Below, in pieces: positions 23,337 to 31,333 of a stretch of DNA of 37,621 nucleotides (position 1 is the stretch's first letter; every line of letters begins with the position of its first letter). The DNA is from Gammaproteobacteria bacterium. GTDB lineage: Bacteria > Pseudomonadota > Gammaproteobacteria > SZUA-229. A program made the translations under genes and the position numbers. The notes under the pieces are model-generated. The model was not told where the DNA came from and did no database searches. It saw only the letters and a program-made list of their open reading frames with translations. The DNA lies in NCBI GenBank assembly GCA_015488295.1, contig WFOC01000056.1, positions 1 to 37,621 of the forward strand. The letters are read 5' to 3'.

Positions 23337-24011
23337 CTAAATATACAGGCCCTGGGAGATTCGCTGGATGGCGGGGCGGTCGATGATTTTGATATTGCCA
23401 CGGTTGATTATCAGATAACCTTTGGTTTCCAGATCCTTAAGCTGTCGACTGATGACTTCGCGGGCACTGCCTAATTCTGTTGCGATGTTCTGGTGAGTGG
23501 AGCTTAATGTGTCGTTTTCATCGCACTGGTGAAGCAGCAGTTTTGCCAGGCGTGAATCGATTTTTCCGAAAGCGACTTCTTCGACCAACGTTATCAGATC
23601 ACTCAGGTGTGATGAAAAAGCAGAGAAAACGATCTCTCTAAAAGTGGCTGATTGTTGCAGTGCTTTATTGAATTGTGCTGCCGGAATGGCAAGGGCTGTG
23701 ACCGGCGTTTCTGTTTTGCCTTCGGCAGGATAATTTTTATTGCTGAATAAACACGAGGTGGTTAACACGCAGGAGTCACCGGCAAATAAACGGTAAAGCG
23801 AAATTTCCCGGCCATTCTCTGCGCGGGTAAAAACCTTTACTCTGCCATCCAGAACGATAAGGTAGTTACTGCATGCGTCACCCTTGTGGAATACGGTTTT
23901 ATTTTCAGGCAAAGAAATAACAGCGGAAGCATCGAATAATTTGCACACCAGATCATCGGCGGATTTTTCCAGCTCGGGTAAAAATTCTCGCCAGTTGTTC
24001 TGTTTGCTCAT
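23337..24011 (-). CDS. Crp/Fnr-family transcriptional regulator
   Basis: This is a 224-residue regulator. The N-terminal cyclic-nucleotide-binding-type beta-roll covers about 25-120 (VFHKGDACSNYLIVLDGRVK, ISLYRLFAGDSCVL). The C-terminal winged helix covers about 150-215, with recognition helix SAREVISRQLK at 182-192. Arg184, Glu185 and Arg189 match the CRP residues that read GTGA half-sites. There is no N-terminal four-cysteine Fnr iron-sulfur motif, and I do not see the CRP cAMP-binding RS pair, so the effector is unknown. The ATG overlaps the stop of the lytic transglycosylase gene (ATGA), giving translational coupling. Two DUF2892 genes with GTGA-type operators lie just downstream and are the best candidate targets. 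Confidence 0.9.
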   Translation of the reverse strand: MSKQNNWREFLPELEKSADDLVCKLFDASAVISLPENKTVFHKGDACSNYLIVLDGRVKVFTRAENGREISLYRLFAGDSCVLTTSCLFSNKNYPAEGKTETPVTALAIPAAQFNKALQQSATFREIVFSAFSSHLSDLITLVEEVAFGKIDSRLAKLLLHQCDENDTLSSTHQNIATELGSAREVISRQLKDLETKGYLIINRGNIKIIDRPAIQRISQGLYI

Positions 24012-24586
24012 GACTGGTACCAGTGGCTCTGCAAAGCTTTCAGCACTTTATTGCTGTACACCCTTGAGCCGGCGCTGCCGTTGTATCTGGCGAGCGCTTT
24101 ATGTAAATCGTTTTTTTCCATGTCCATGTAATATTTCAAAATAGTACAGCCCATGCGCAGATTGGTTTTCATGTCGATCAGGTTGTCATCGGGTCGGCCG
24201 ATTTCGTCCAGCCAGAAAGGCATGATCTGCATTATGCCCTGGGCACCGGATTTTGAGATGGCGTAAGTGTCAAAATGGCTTTCTACTTCGATCAGTGCCA
24301 GCACCAGTTCGGGCTGCAGGCCAGAGCGTGAGGCTTCGTAATGAATCTGTTTGAGCATGGTCAGCCGTGTTTTCTCATCCTTGACGAAACGCTGCAGACG
24401 GTTGGACATGTCGAGCAACCAGACCTCGGCATGAAAACGGTCATCAAAACTTTCTGATGAGTTGATGGCATCGGTGAGTAACTGGCGAAGTTGCGGGTCG
24501 ACGGAAGCCTCTTCCGCGTACACTTGTGCGTTTGCGATTATGCTGAAGATGAGCAGAAAGAGTGCGCTGGTTGAACCTTGAATCAT
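24008..24586 (-). CDS. Lytic transglycosylase, SLT domain (MltC/Slt-like fold)
   Basis: This is a 192-residue exported protein predicted to cleave peptidoglycan glycan strands. A signal peptide (TSALFLLIFSIIANAQVYA, cut before EEASVD) is followed by a helical region and the SLT domain from about residue 80. Glu102 in LALIEVESHFDTYAISKSGA is the predicted catalytic acid. QGIMQIMPFWLDEIGRPDDN, LRMGCTILKYYMDM and ALARYNGSAGSRVY supply the usual GLMQ-, lid- and YNG-type motifs. No lipobox is seen, so it is probably soluble in the periplasm. Its stop overlaps the start of the Crp/Fnr regulator gene by four bases, an unusual pairing that suggests joint expression. Confidence 0.9.
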   Translation of the reverse strand: MIQGSTSALFLLIFSIIANAQVYAEEASVDPQLRQLLTDAINSSESFDDRFHAEVWLLDMSNRLQRFVKDEKTRLTMLKQIHYEASRSGLQPELVLALIEVESHFDTYAISKSGAQGIMQIMPFWLDEIGRPDDNLIDMKTNLRMGCTILKYYMDMEKNDLHKALARYNGSAGSRVYSNKVLKALQSHWYQS

Positions 24587-24600
24587 GGTTTAAATATAAA

Positions 24601-24629
24601 CATAAAAAAAGTTATGTCCACAGATGGAC
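24601..24629 (-). terminator. Weak rho-independent terminator-like hairpin after proS
   Basis: On the - strand, just past the proS stop, GTCCATCTGTGGAC (24629-24616) forms a 5-bp stem with a 4-base loop, and TTTTTTT follows a few bases later. The stem is short, so termination may be weak. Its TCCACAGAT sequence on the + strand is shared with the larger inverted repeat at 21326-21385. Confidence 0.4.
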
Positions 24630-24633
24630 GATT

Positions 24634-26337
24634 TTATTTTTTAGTTAAAAAGCCAACAATGTCATTCACAGCAATGTCCTGACTCTCATCAGCATCACGC
24701 TTTTTATATTCCACCTTGTTTTCTTTCAGGCCGCGGTCGCCGATGACAACACGATGCGGGATGCCGATTAAATCCAGGTCGGCCAGCATGCCACCCAAAC
24801 GTGCTTTTTCGTCGTAGAGCAAAACGTCGAGGCCGGCGGCAGTTAACTCGTCGTGAAGTTTGATCGCTGCGCTGCGAACTTCTTCTGATTTCTGCATATT
24901 GATCGGTGCGATGGCGACATCAAACGGTGCCAGGCTGGCTGGCCAGATAATGCCGTTTTCATCGTGATTCTGTTCGATAGCCGAGGCGACGATGCGGGTG
25001 ACACCGATGCCGTAACAGCCCATGGTCATGATGGTGGCCTTGCCGTTTTCATCGAGCACGGTGGCGTTCATGGCTTCGGAATATTTCTGGCCGAGCTGGA
25101 AGATGTGGCCGACTTCGATGCCGCGCACGATGGACAGTGTGCCTTTGCCGTCCGGGCTGGCATCGCCTTCGACGATGTTCCGCAGGTCGGCGGTTTCGGG
25201 TAATTCACAGTCGCGCTCCCAGTTGACACCGGTCAGGTGCTTGCCGTCTTCGTTGGCACCGCAGACAAAGTCAGCGCATTGCTCGGCGGCGTAGTCGACG
25301 ATGATTTTTATGTTGAGACCAACCGGGCCCAGTGAGCCGGCAGAGCAGCCTGCGACTTTTTTGATCTGTTCGTCGCTGGCGAAGGTCAGTGGCGCAGCAA
25401 CAGCATCCAGGTGCTCGGCCTTGATCTCGTTGAGTTCGTGGTCACCGCGCAGTATCAGTGCCACCACGCTGCCTTCTTCGCTGCCTTCGACCAGCAGGGT
25501 TTTTAAGCACTGGCTGGCAGGCACGGAGAGAAATTGACTGACTTCTTCGATGCTGTGTTGATCGGGCGTGTTGACGGTGGCCATTTCTTCGCTGGCGGCC
25601 GGGCGTGGTGTGCTTGCCGGCAGGGTTTCGGCGCGTTCGACATTGGCGGCGTAATCACCCTCGCTGGAAAACGCGATGGCATCTTCGCCGGAATCGGCCA
25701 GCACGTGAAATTCGTGTGAGCTGTTGCCGCCGATAGAGCCGCTGTCTGCCATCACTGCGCGAAATTCCAGACCCAGCCGGGTGAAGATATTGCTGTAAGC
25801 CTGGTACATCAGATCGTAGGTTTCCTGCAAGCTTTGCTGATTGCTGTGAAACGAGTAGGCATCCTTCATGATGAACTCACGTGCGCGCATCACGCCAAAA
25901 CGAGGGCGTACTTCGTCGCGGAACTTGGTCTGAATCTGGTAATAAGTCACCGGCAGCTGCTTGTAGCTGGAAAGCTCCTTGCGCGCCAGGTCGGTGATAA
26001 TCTCTTCGTGCGTTGGGCCGAAGCAGAACTCCCTGCCGTGGCGGTCTTTCATGCGCAGTAATTCCGGGCCGTACTGTTCCCAGCGGCCGGATTCCTGCCA
26101 CAGCTCACTGGGCTGCACCGCAGGCATCAGCACTTCCAGCGCGCCGCAGTTGTTCATCTCTTCACGCACAATGTTTTCAACCTTGCGCATAACACGCAGT
26201 CCCAGCGGCAACCAGGTGTACAGGCCGGAGGCAAGTTTTCGGATCAGGCCGGCGCGCAGCATCAGCTGGTGGCTGGTGATCTCTGCGTCGGAAGGGGTTT
26301 CTTTCAGGGTGGTTAATTGAAATTTGGATAAATACAT
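24634..26337 (-). CDS. proS: Prolyl-tRNA synthetase
   Basis: This is a class II aminoacyl-tRNA synthetase that charges tRNA-Pro. The start at 26337 ([20 protein letters not shown]) matches the start of bacterial ProS; an upstream frame extension to 26367 is not needed. The protein has 567 residues, as usual for the bacterial type with an inserted editing (YbaK-like) domain. The catalytic core has [20 protein letters not shown] (motif 1 region), [20 protein letters not shown] (motif 2) and [20 protein letters not shown] (motif 3). The editing insertion covers about 220-400, with CLKTLLVEG and [17 protein letters not shown]. The anticodon-binding domain is C-terminal. It appears to be a single-gene unit in a 250-base setting. 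An essential core gene, it argues for chromosomal location. Confidence 0.98.
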   Translation of the reverse strand: MYLSKFQLTTLKETPSDAEITSHQLMLRAGLIRKLASGLYTWLPLGLRVMRKVENIVREEMNNCGALEVLMPAVQPSELWQESGRWEQYGPELLRMKDRHGREFCFGPTHEEIITDLARKELSSYKQLPVTYYQIQTKFRDEVRPRFGVMRAREFIMKDAYSFHSNQQSLQETYDLMYQAYSNIFTRLGLEFRAVMADSGSIGGNSSHEFHVLADSGEDAIAFSSEGDYAANVERAETLPASTPRPAASEEMATVNTPDQHSIEEVSQFLSVPASQCLKTLLVEGSEEGSVVALILRGDHELNEIKAEHLDAVAAPLTFASDEQIKKVAGCSAGSLGPVGLNIKIIVDYAAEQCADFVCGANEDGKHLTGVNWERDCELPETADLRNIVEGDASPDGKGTLSIVRGIEVGHIFQLGQKYSEAMNATVLDENGKATIMTMGCYGIGVTRIVASAIEQNHDENGIIWPASLAPFDVAIAPINMQKSEEVRSAAIKLHDELTAAGLDVLLYDEKARLGGMLADLDLIGIPHRVVIGDRGLKENKVEYKKRDADESQDIAVNDIVGFLTKK

Positions 26338-26542
26338 ATTAGGGGTACTCGATAGAATCGGGCGCATTTTACCAAGTAATGAACAATATGTGCCCGCGAT
26401 TTGGATGATATCGGGTTTTGATTATTGTTTTTAATGCAGGCCGGACTGCAGTGTGAGCTGTTGTTGATACTGGTGAGGGGCAGTGAATAATTAATAGTTA
26501 AAAGCGTAAAAAATATTCTGTTTGAATAGCGAGTATTTTAAA

Positions 26543-26598
26543 ATTCACCATTCACCATTCACCATTCACCATTCACCATTCACCATTCACCATTCACT
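26543..26598. repeat. Heptamer tandem repeat (ATTCACC), 7 perfect copies plus one variant
   Basis: ATTCACC is repeated seven times without error from 26543 to 26591, and an eighth unit reads ATTCACT. The array overlaps the stop codon of the tautomerase gene (26597-26599, - strand) and would be in the 3' end of its mRNA. Seven-base units are not a multiple of three, and the copy number may vary by slippage. The neighbouring 26338-26542 holds nothing else I recognise apart from the proS promoter region. Confidence 0.95.
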
Positions 26599-26935
26599 AA
26601 AACGTTCTGCCATCCCAACCCCACATATGACGATCCGGGCTGGAAAATTCGATGTAGGTTCTTGCGCTGTTGATGCCGAGTTTGGTGTTGATGAAGTCAC
26701 ATATTTTTGCGGATAGTTCAGCCGTTTCATTTTCCGGTAGTCCCAGGCTTTTTAACTTCACGTGTGCGGCAGGTTCGTTGCTGCCGGCGAAGATCAGGTT
26801 TTGCTCTGGCATGATTTTTACCATGACATAACTTTCCGGTTTGCCAAGAATGTCGGCGGTGAGTTTTGATGCCTGTTTTGCCAGGCTGGCAATGTCGTCG
26901 ATGTTTGTGTTGGTGGTCAGCTCTAATAGTGGCAT
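26597..26935 (-). CDS. MIF/phenylpyruvate tautomerase-family protein
   Basis: This is a 112-residue member of the tautomerase superfamily (MIF-like). It starts MPLLELTTNTNI; Pro2 becomes the N-terminal catalytic base after Met removal. The family pattern continues with SKLTADILGKPESYVMVKIM, LIFAGSNEPAAHVKLKSLGL and INSARTYIEFSSPDRHMWGW. GGAG lies eight bases before the ATG. Such proteins catalyse keto-enol tautomerisation, often with no known physiological substrate. The DUF4124 gene lies 13 bases upstream on the same strand, so they are probably co-transcribed. Its stop lies within the end of the heptamer tandem repeat. Confidence 0.9.
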   Translation of the reverse strand: MPLLELTTNTNIDDIASLAKQASKLTADILGKPESYVMVKIMPEQNLIFAGSNEPAAHVKLKSLGLPENETAELSAKICDFINTKLGINSARTYIEFSSPDRHMWGWDGRTF

Positions 26936-26948
26936 GGTGGTGTCTCCG

Positions 26949-27401
26949 TTAGCGGCAGAATTCGCGTTTTTTCTTTTTGGCAGCGGCGATGCGTTGTTGT
27001 TTTTGTGTGTCGCTCAGGTAGGTGTATTTGCCTTTTTCGTTGATCTCGCGCAGGCGACCGCGGCTGGCGATTTCGGCGAGGTCACTTTTCGCTTCGTTGC
27101 ACAGTTTGCGTTTTTCTTTTTTTGACATCTTTGCTGGTTCAGGCTCGGCGATTTTTTCGGCCTGTTTGCCGTCTTCTTTTTTGTCTATCTTGATGGGACG
27201 TGGTTTGGTGGTTGTGTTCTGGCGGATGGTGACTTTTTCTGCACCGGTAGTGCCGGGCTGTTCACCATAATGTACCTGGCCGTTTTTATCGACCCATTTG
27301 TAGATGCCGGCATGCAGTGGTGAGAATGCGAACAATCCGAAGGAGGCGGCGATTATGCTGGCGACGAGATTTTTGTTGCGCATGATTTGTATTTTACCCA
27401 T
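26949..27401 (-). CDS. Secreted DUF4124-containing protein
   Basis: This is a periplasmic protein of about 150 residues. The ATG at 27401 has an AGG seven bases upstream; an ATG at 27383 (MRNKNLVASIIAA) is equally plausible. A signal peptide ending SPLHA is followed by the DUF4124 motif GIYKWVDKNGQVHYGEQP, a short three-strand domain common at the N-terminus of gammaproteobacterial envelope proteins. A Lys/Pro linker of about 40 residues leads to a basic C-terminal helix region with two cysteines (KLCNEAKSD and EFCR at the end) that may form a disulfide. Function is unknown. It precedes the tautomerase gene and is divergent from the LysR gene. Confidence 0.85.
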   Translation of the reverse strand: MGKIQIMRNKNLVASIIAASFGLFAFSPLHAGIYKWVDKNGQVHYGEQPGTTGAEKVTIRQNTTTKPRPIKIDKKEDGKQAEKIAEPEPAKMSKKEKRKLCNEAKSDLAEIASRGRLREINEKGKYTYLSDTQKQQRIAAAKKKKREFCR

Positions 27402-27510
27402 TGAATGCCTGTGATGGTAAAATAGTCGCTTATCCAAACAAAATCAACATTGATGCGGTATCTGAAGAAACTATTCAAGGCTGTTTTCCGTGATATTGAG
27501 CATGTAAATT

Positions 27511-28407
27511 ATGGCTGATCGTCGATTAAAAATTTTTCACACCGTTGCGCGCCTGCTCAACTTTACCAAGGCGGGCGAGCAGCTACACATGACACAACCG
27601 GCGGTGACGTTTCAGATTCGTCAGCTGGAAGACCAGTTTAATACCCGCCTGTTCGACCGTACACATAACAAGGTGACGCTGACCGAGGCGGGCAAGCAGG
27701 TTTATATGTACGCCGACCGTATTCTCAAACTTTATGATGATATGAATCACAGCATTACCGAGATGACTGGCGATGTCAGCGGTGGCGTTTCGCTGGGGGC
27801 TAGTACCACCATTGCGGAGTATATGCTGCCGCTGCTGATCGGTGAGTTCAAGGCAAAATTCCCGGATGTGAACATTAGTTTGAAAGAGTCTAATTCGGAA
27901 GATATTATCGCCATGGTGGAGAACAATGTGGTTGATCTGGCGATTGTCGAGGGTTCGGTGAATAACAAGAACCTGATTGTCGAGCAGTGCCGGGTTGATC
28001 AGCTGGTGGTGATTATGCCGAATAACCATGTGCTGGCGAAAGAAAGCACGCTGCATGTCACTGATATTCTGGGGCACCCGTTTATCTGTCGCGAGAGTGG
28101 TTCGGGGACGCAGGAAGCGATCCGCAATTATGTTGAATTGCAGAACCCGAGTGCGCTGCTGAATGTATGTTTTGAGTTGAGCAGCCCGGAAGCGATCAAG
28201 GGTGCGGTCGAGGCGGGCATGGGCATTTCTATTGTGTCGCGTGCCAGCATTGATAAAGAGCTGCGCCTGGGTACGCTGACGGCGGTCGAGCTGTCGCCAA
28301 AACTGGAGCGGCCATTTTCCTTTGTGCGCCAGCGTTACAAGTTTAAATCACGTGCCGCTGATGAGTTACTTGGCTTTGCTCAGGAATTCTGTAAAGAGCA
28401 CGGCTAA
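27511..28407 (+). CDS. LysR-family transcriptional regulator (CbbR/CysL-like)
   Basis: This is a 298-residue LysR-type regulator. The N-terminal winged helix (RLKIFHTVARLLNFTKAGEQ, HMTQPAVTFQIRQLEDQFNT, LFDRTHNKVTLTEAG) covers about 1-65. A linker helix and the periplasmic-binding-protein-like effector domain (SLGASTTIAEYMLPLLIGEF, VDLAIVEGSV, GVEAGMGISIVS-type region near 240) follow. It looks most like the CbbR/CysL group, which control carbon fixation or sulfur metabolism, but the effector cannot be read. The + strand gene for an unknown protein begins nine bases after its stop. The usual divergent target would be the DUF4124 gene, across about 110 bases. Confidence 0.92.
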   Translation: MADRRLKIFHTVARLLNFTKAGEQLHMTQPAVTFQIRQLEDQFNTRLFDRTHNKVTLTEAGKQVYMYADRILKLYDDMNHSITEMTGDVSGGVSLGASTTIAEYMLPLLIGEFKAKFPDVNISLKESNSEDIIAMVENNVVDLAIVEGSVNNKNLIVEQCRVDQLVVIMPNNHVLAKESTLHVTDILGHPFICRESGSGTQEAIRNYVELQNPSALLNVCFELSSPEAIKGAVEAGMGISIVSRASIDKELRLGTLTAVELSPKLERPFSFVRQRYKFKSRAADELLGFAQEFCKEHG

Positions 28408-28416
28408 GGTAAAACT

Positions 28417-28824
28417 ATGAGTACAGATGCAAACCAGCTTAAAAGCAGTGATGCTTTAGTTGAGCTTTACGAGGCCATGGACGATGAACGCAAGCGCAGC
28501 CTGTGTGACTTTGCAGATTTTTTATACGCGAAGGCCGAGCCGCTTTCCAAAGAGATTCCCGTGCCTGAAGATGTACCGCGCCCGTCAAAGGAGACCGTGG
28601 TCGGCGCTGTTAAACGCCTGAAAGCCAAGTACCATATGGTGGAAAGCATGACGGTTTTTTCTGCCGCTTCGGCGCTGATGACCGACCACATGGTAAAAGG
28701 CCGTGACGTGGTTGAAGTAATCGACGAGATGGAATTGCTGTTTGAAGATGCCTATCAGCAATTATTGCAGGCCAGCGGTTTGCCGGCGGATGGCGCGCAG
28801 AACAACGGTGTGCGGGACAGCTGA
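28417..28824 (+). CDS. Hypothetical protein between LysR and AI-2E-family genes
   Basis: This is a 135-residue soluble, acidic, helix-rich protein that I do not recognise. The N-terminal helix includes DDERKRSLCDFADFLYAKAE. A proline-rich hinge follows (EIPVPEDVPRPSKET), then basic and amphipathic helices (AVKRLKAKYHMVESMTVFSA; DVVEVIDEMELLFEDAYQQL). There is no signal peptide or membrane segment. Its stop overlaps the next ATG by one base (TGATG), so it is translationally coupled to the AI-2E-family permease. It follows the LysR gene by nine bases. The strict spacing suggests that it is a real, probably conserved gene. Confidence 0.8.
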   Translation: MSTDANQLKSSDALVELYEAMDDERKRSLCDFADFLYAKAEPLSKEIPVPEDVPRPSKETVVGAVKRLKAKYHMVESMTVFSAASALMTDHMVKGRDVVEVIDEMELLFEDAYQQLLQASGLPADGAQNNGVRDS

Positions 28825-29879
28825 TGATTGACGTTATAAAAGGCTGGTTTGAGAAACATTTCTCAGACCCGCAGGCCATCATATTAATTTCCATTCTGAT
28901 ACTGGGCGCGATTCTGGTGCTGTACTGGGGGCATGTGCTGACCCCGGTGCTGGCCGGCATTGTCATCGCCTATGTGCTGGAAGGCCTGGTCTGCCGCTTG
29001 CAGCATCTTGGCCTGCCGCGATTTCTTGCCTTTCTGATCAGTTATGCCCTGTTTATTACCGCGCTGTCACTGATCTTGTTCGGCCTGGTGCCGCTGGTTA
29101 TCAGTCAGGTGACGCAGCTGATTACTGATTTCCCGAAAATTCTGGACAAGGTGCAGCAGCTGATTCTGACCATTCCTGATCGCTATTCTGTTTTTGCTGA
29201 TCGTGAAATCGAAAAAATGCTGGGCAGTTTTTCCACCGAGCTGGTCAGTGTCGGGCAGAAGCTGGTTTCGGTTTCGCTGTCGTCGGCGGTGAATGTATTC
29301 ACCGTGATGGTTTACCTGGTGGTGGTGCCACTGCTGGTGTTTTTCCTGCTGAAAGACAAGGCCGAAATTCTTGACTGGTTCAGACGTTTTCTGCCAGAGG
29401 ATCGTGGCCTGGCATATTCCGTCTGGAAAGAAGTTGATGTCAAGATGGGCAACTACATTCGCGGCAAATTGCTGGAAGTGGTGATCGTCGGTGTAGCAAC
29501 TTTTATTCCGCTGAAATTTATGGGCATGAATTACGCAGCGACCATGAGTTTGCTGGTTGGGCTGTCGGTGATTATTCCTTATGTCGGCGCAGTGGCGGTG
29601 ACGATTCCGGTGGCGATGATTGCCTGGTTTCAGTGGGGCGCGACCAGTGACTTTGTTTACCTGATGGCGGCCTACCTGCTTGTGCAGTTTTTAGATGGCA
29701 ACATTCTGGTGCCGCTACTGTTTTCTGAAGTGGTTAACATGCATCCGGCTGCGATTATTATTGCCGTGCTTTTCTTTGGTGGCCTGTGGGGCGTGTGGGG
29801 GGTGTTTTTTGCGATACCGCTGGCAACGCTGGTGCAGGCGGTGATTAATTCCTGGCCTTCAATTCAGAAGACAGCCTGA
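28824..29879 (+). CDS. AI-2E family transporter (PerM/TqsA-like)
   Basis: This is a 351-residue inner-membrane protein of the AI-2E transporter (UPF0118) family. Typical features are an N-terminal pair of helices (IILISILILGAILVLYWGHV; LTPVLAGIVIAYVLEGLVCR), a helix pair ending PLVISQVTQL, a periplasmic or cytoplasmic amphipathic stretch, then VVVPLLVFFLLKDK and the conserved PYVGAVAVTIPVAMIAWFQW and ILVPLLFSEVVNMHPAAIII segments, with a last helix FFAIPLATLVQAVIN. Family members include TqsA, implicated in AI-2 export, and ion/H+ exchangers, so the substrate is unclear. It is the last gene of the LysR-unknown-permease run. Confidence 0.92.
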   Translation: MIDVIKGWFEKHFSDPQAIILISILILGAILVLYWGHVLTPVLAGIVIAYVLEGLVCRLQHLGLPRFLAFLISYALFITALSLILFGLVPLVISQVTQLITDFPKILDKVQQLILTIPDRYSVFADREIEKMLGSFSTELVSVGQKLVSVSLSSAVNVFTVMVYLVVVPLLVFFLLKDKAEILDWFRRFLPEDRGLAYSVWKEVDVKMGNYIRGKLLEVVIVGVATFIPLKFMGMNYAATMSLLVGLSVIIPYVGAVAVTIPVAMIAWFQWGATSDFVYLMAAYLLVQFLDGNILVPLLFSEVVNMHPAAIIIAVLFFGGLWGVWGVFFAIPLATLVQAVINSWPSIQKTA

Positions 29880-29911
29880 TTTTTTTTAAATATTAAAGTC
29901 TACGATTTTTC

Positions 29912-29989
29912 GTAGGTCAGGCATTGCCTGACGAATGTCTGTTAAATATATGCGGTTGGCGGGCAGTGTGTACACAGTGCCCGCCCTAC
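29912..29989. repeat. REPIN-like palindromic element, copy 2
   Basis: This element has the same plan as 21433-21501. GTAGG opens it and CCTAC closes it, with GTCAGGCATTGCCTGAC at the left and a longer palindrome GGCGGGCAGTGTGTACACAG at the right, continued by TGCCCGCC. The inner AT-rich spacer is about 20 bases. It fills the intergenic space between two convergent genes and may act as a transcription end structure. Confidence 0.75.
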
Positions 29990-30013
29990 GTGCCTCTACG
30001 GCAAGTATCGTTT

Positions 30014-30793
30014 TTAATTTCTGTGATGCTTTTGATAATGTTTTTTCCTGCGCATCTTGTTGCGGCGACTGCCCCATACCCACAGACCACTCAGCGATAA
30101 CCACAGCATGGCGACAGCCGCAGCGTCCATTACGTATATGCCGTAGCTGCCGAAGATGCGGCCACTGTGCAGGTCGAGTATGACGCGCTCCAGTTTTAGT
30201 CCGTTGCCGCGATAGGCGACCAGCAGTTTTTCATATTCATCTTCGGTCAGTGAATATTTTTCTATCCAGTCGATGTCTTCGTTAGCGATAATATCCCAGT
30301 CGAGGATGTGTTCGTCAGCGATGAAATACAGCGGCTCGCTGGTTTCAATAACCGGGCGGTTGTATTTTGTGCCGAGGCGCTGGATGTCGCTGAAGCTGAT
30401 GCTGGTGGAAACACGCTCGATAAATTCGCCTTCGAAGGAGAGCAGAATAATTTCGTCATCCAGTGCGACCACGATGAACTGCTCGCCGGCGATAGCGCCG
30501 TGAATATTCTGCTCCAGGTCGGTGATGACGATGTTGTCAAAAAACAGCTGGTCGTGCCAGCTGCTGATAATGTGGTCGCCGACGCGGTAGGCGATGGGTT
30601 CGTCTTCCGGTTCGATGCCGTACCAGCCAAGCAGCCAGCTGTTGTTGACATAGGTTTCATCCAGCTTGAACTGCTCGGTGTGGTTCAGCATGATGCCGGT
30701 AACAGAGAGGATGATAATCAGCACCAGCGCAAACAGGCCAATACGCCGATGCCATAAAAAAGCGGTAAATTTTTTCGGTTTACGGTTTGTCAT
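30014..30793 (-). CDS. PepSY-associated transmembrane protein
   Basis: This is a 259-residue inner-membrane protein resembling PepSY_TM-type domains. An N-terminal helix (HRRIGLFALVLIIILSVTGI) is followed by a periplasmic beta-rich region of about 190 residues with repeated acidic segments, then a C-terminal helix (DAAAVAMLWLSLSGLWVWGS) and a basic tail. His residues in LWHRRIGLFA and LNHTEQF fit the haem- or redox-linked positions of related proteins. The start overlaps the end of the FMN-binding gene by 14 bases, giving translational coupling. In related proteins PepSY segments move electrons or support flavin reductases. It is the third gene of the Fur-type operon. Confidence 0.85.
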   Translation of the reverse strand: MTNRKPKKFTAFLWHRRIGLFALVLIIILSVTGIMLNHTEQFKLDETYVNNSWLLGWYGIEPEDEPIAYRVGDHIISSWHDQLFFDNIVITDLEQNIHGAIAGEQFIVVALDDEIILLSFEGEFIERVSTSISFSDIQRLGTKYNRPVIETSEPLYFIADEHILDWDIIANEDIDWIEKYSLTEDEYEKLLVAYRGNGLKLERVILDLHSGRIFGSYGIYVMDAAAVAMLWLSLSGLWVWGSRRNKMRRKKHYQKHHRN

Positions 30794-31319
30794 GTTTTTT
30801 CTGCTGCACGGTCTGATCCAGTAACAGGGCGATTTGTGCCAGCTTTCTCAGTGCGCGCACCGACAGTGTTGCTCCAGATATATTGTCGATGCGTTTACTA
30901 AGCTGGTTGTTATCGACAAGCTCCGCCTGTTTAAACTGCTCGGTAAAAAAATCATGGCGTACTTCCCAGCCGCGACTTTCCCTGAAAACCAGTACTTTTA
31001 CCTGCTCGATTTTTCCCCGGTTAATGACGATGCCGGTGGTGATCGGTTTATCCTTGCCGATTTCTTCCAGTATCCAGGCGGTTTTTTCATCCTGTTGCCA
31101 GTAACGAATACGCATGCCTTTGTATCTGTGATCGAGAATATCAGATAGCTGCTTTTTTAAATCCTTTTTCAGCCACAGTACGGATGGCTTCGGTGGCTGA
31201 CCGTCAAACACATGCTTGATGAAATCCGCCGGTTTTTGGTAGACACCACCGGCTGAGGCGGGTGCTGCGAACAGCATGCTGAACAGCAGCACCAGAGTGA
31301 ATGAAAAAGCCTTTTTCAT
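30780..31319 (-). CDS. Exported FMN-binding domain protein with ApbE-type flavinylation motif
   Basis: This is a 179-residue periplasmic protein. The ATG at 31319 (MKKAFSFTLVLLFSMLFA) has GGTGA close upstream; a GTG at 31328 would add three residues. A signal peptide ending APASA is followed by an FMN-binding domain. The segment DNISGAT (residues 145-151) fits the ApbE flavin-transferase target D-x-x-S-G-A-T, so FMN is probably linked to Thr151. WQQDEKTAWILEEIGKDKPI and VIEQVKVL-type strands fit the domain. It is coupled to the PepSY membrane protein downstream and follows the porin gene by 14 bases. The three together suggest a periplasmic electron-transfer or ferric/flavin-reducing module. 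Confidence 0.87.
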   Translation of the reverse strand: MKKAFSFTLVLLFSMLFAAPASAGGVYQKPADFIKHVFDGQPPKPSVLWLKKDLKKQLSDILDHRYKGMRIRYWQQDEKTAWILEEIGKDKPITTGIVINRGKIEQVKVLVFRESRGWEVRHDFFTEQFKQAELVDNNQLSKRIDNISGATLSVRALRKLAQIALLLDQTVQQKKHDKP

Positions 31320-31333
31320 AAATTTCACCGGTT

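Noticed and set aside
26543-26598. The heptamer array as a CRISPR or iteron origin
   Set aside because: There are no spacers, the unit is only seven bases with direct abutment, and no cas or rep gene is nearby; it is a simple tandem repeat.
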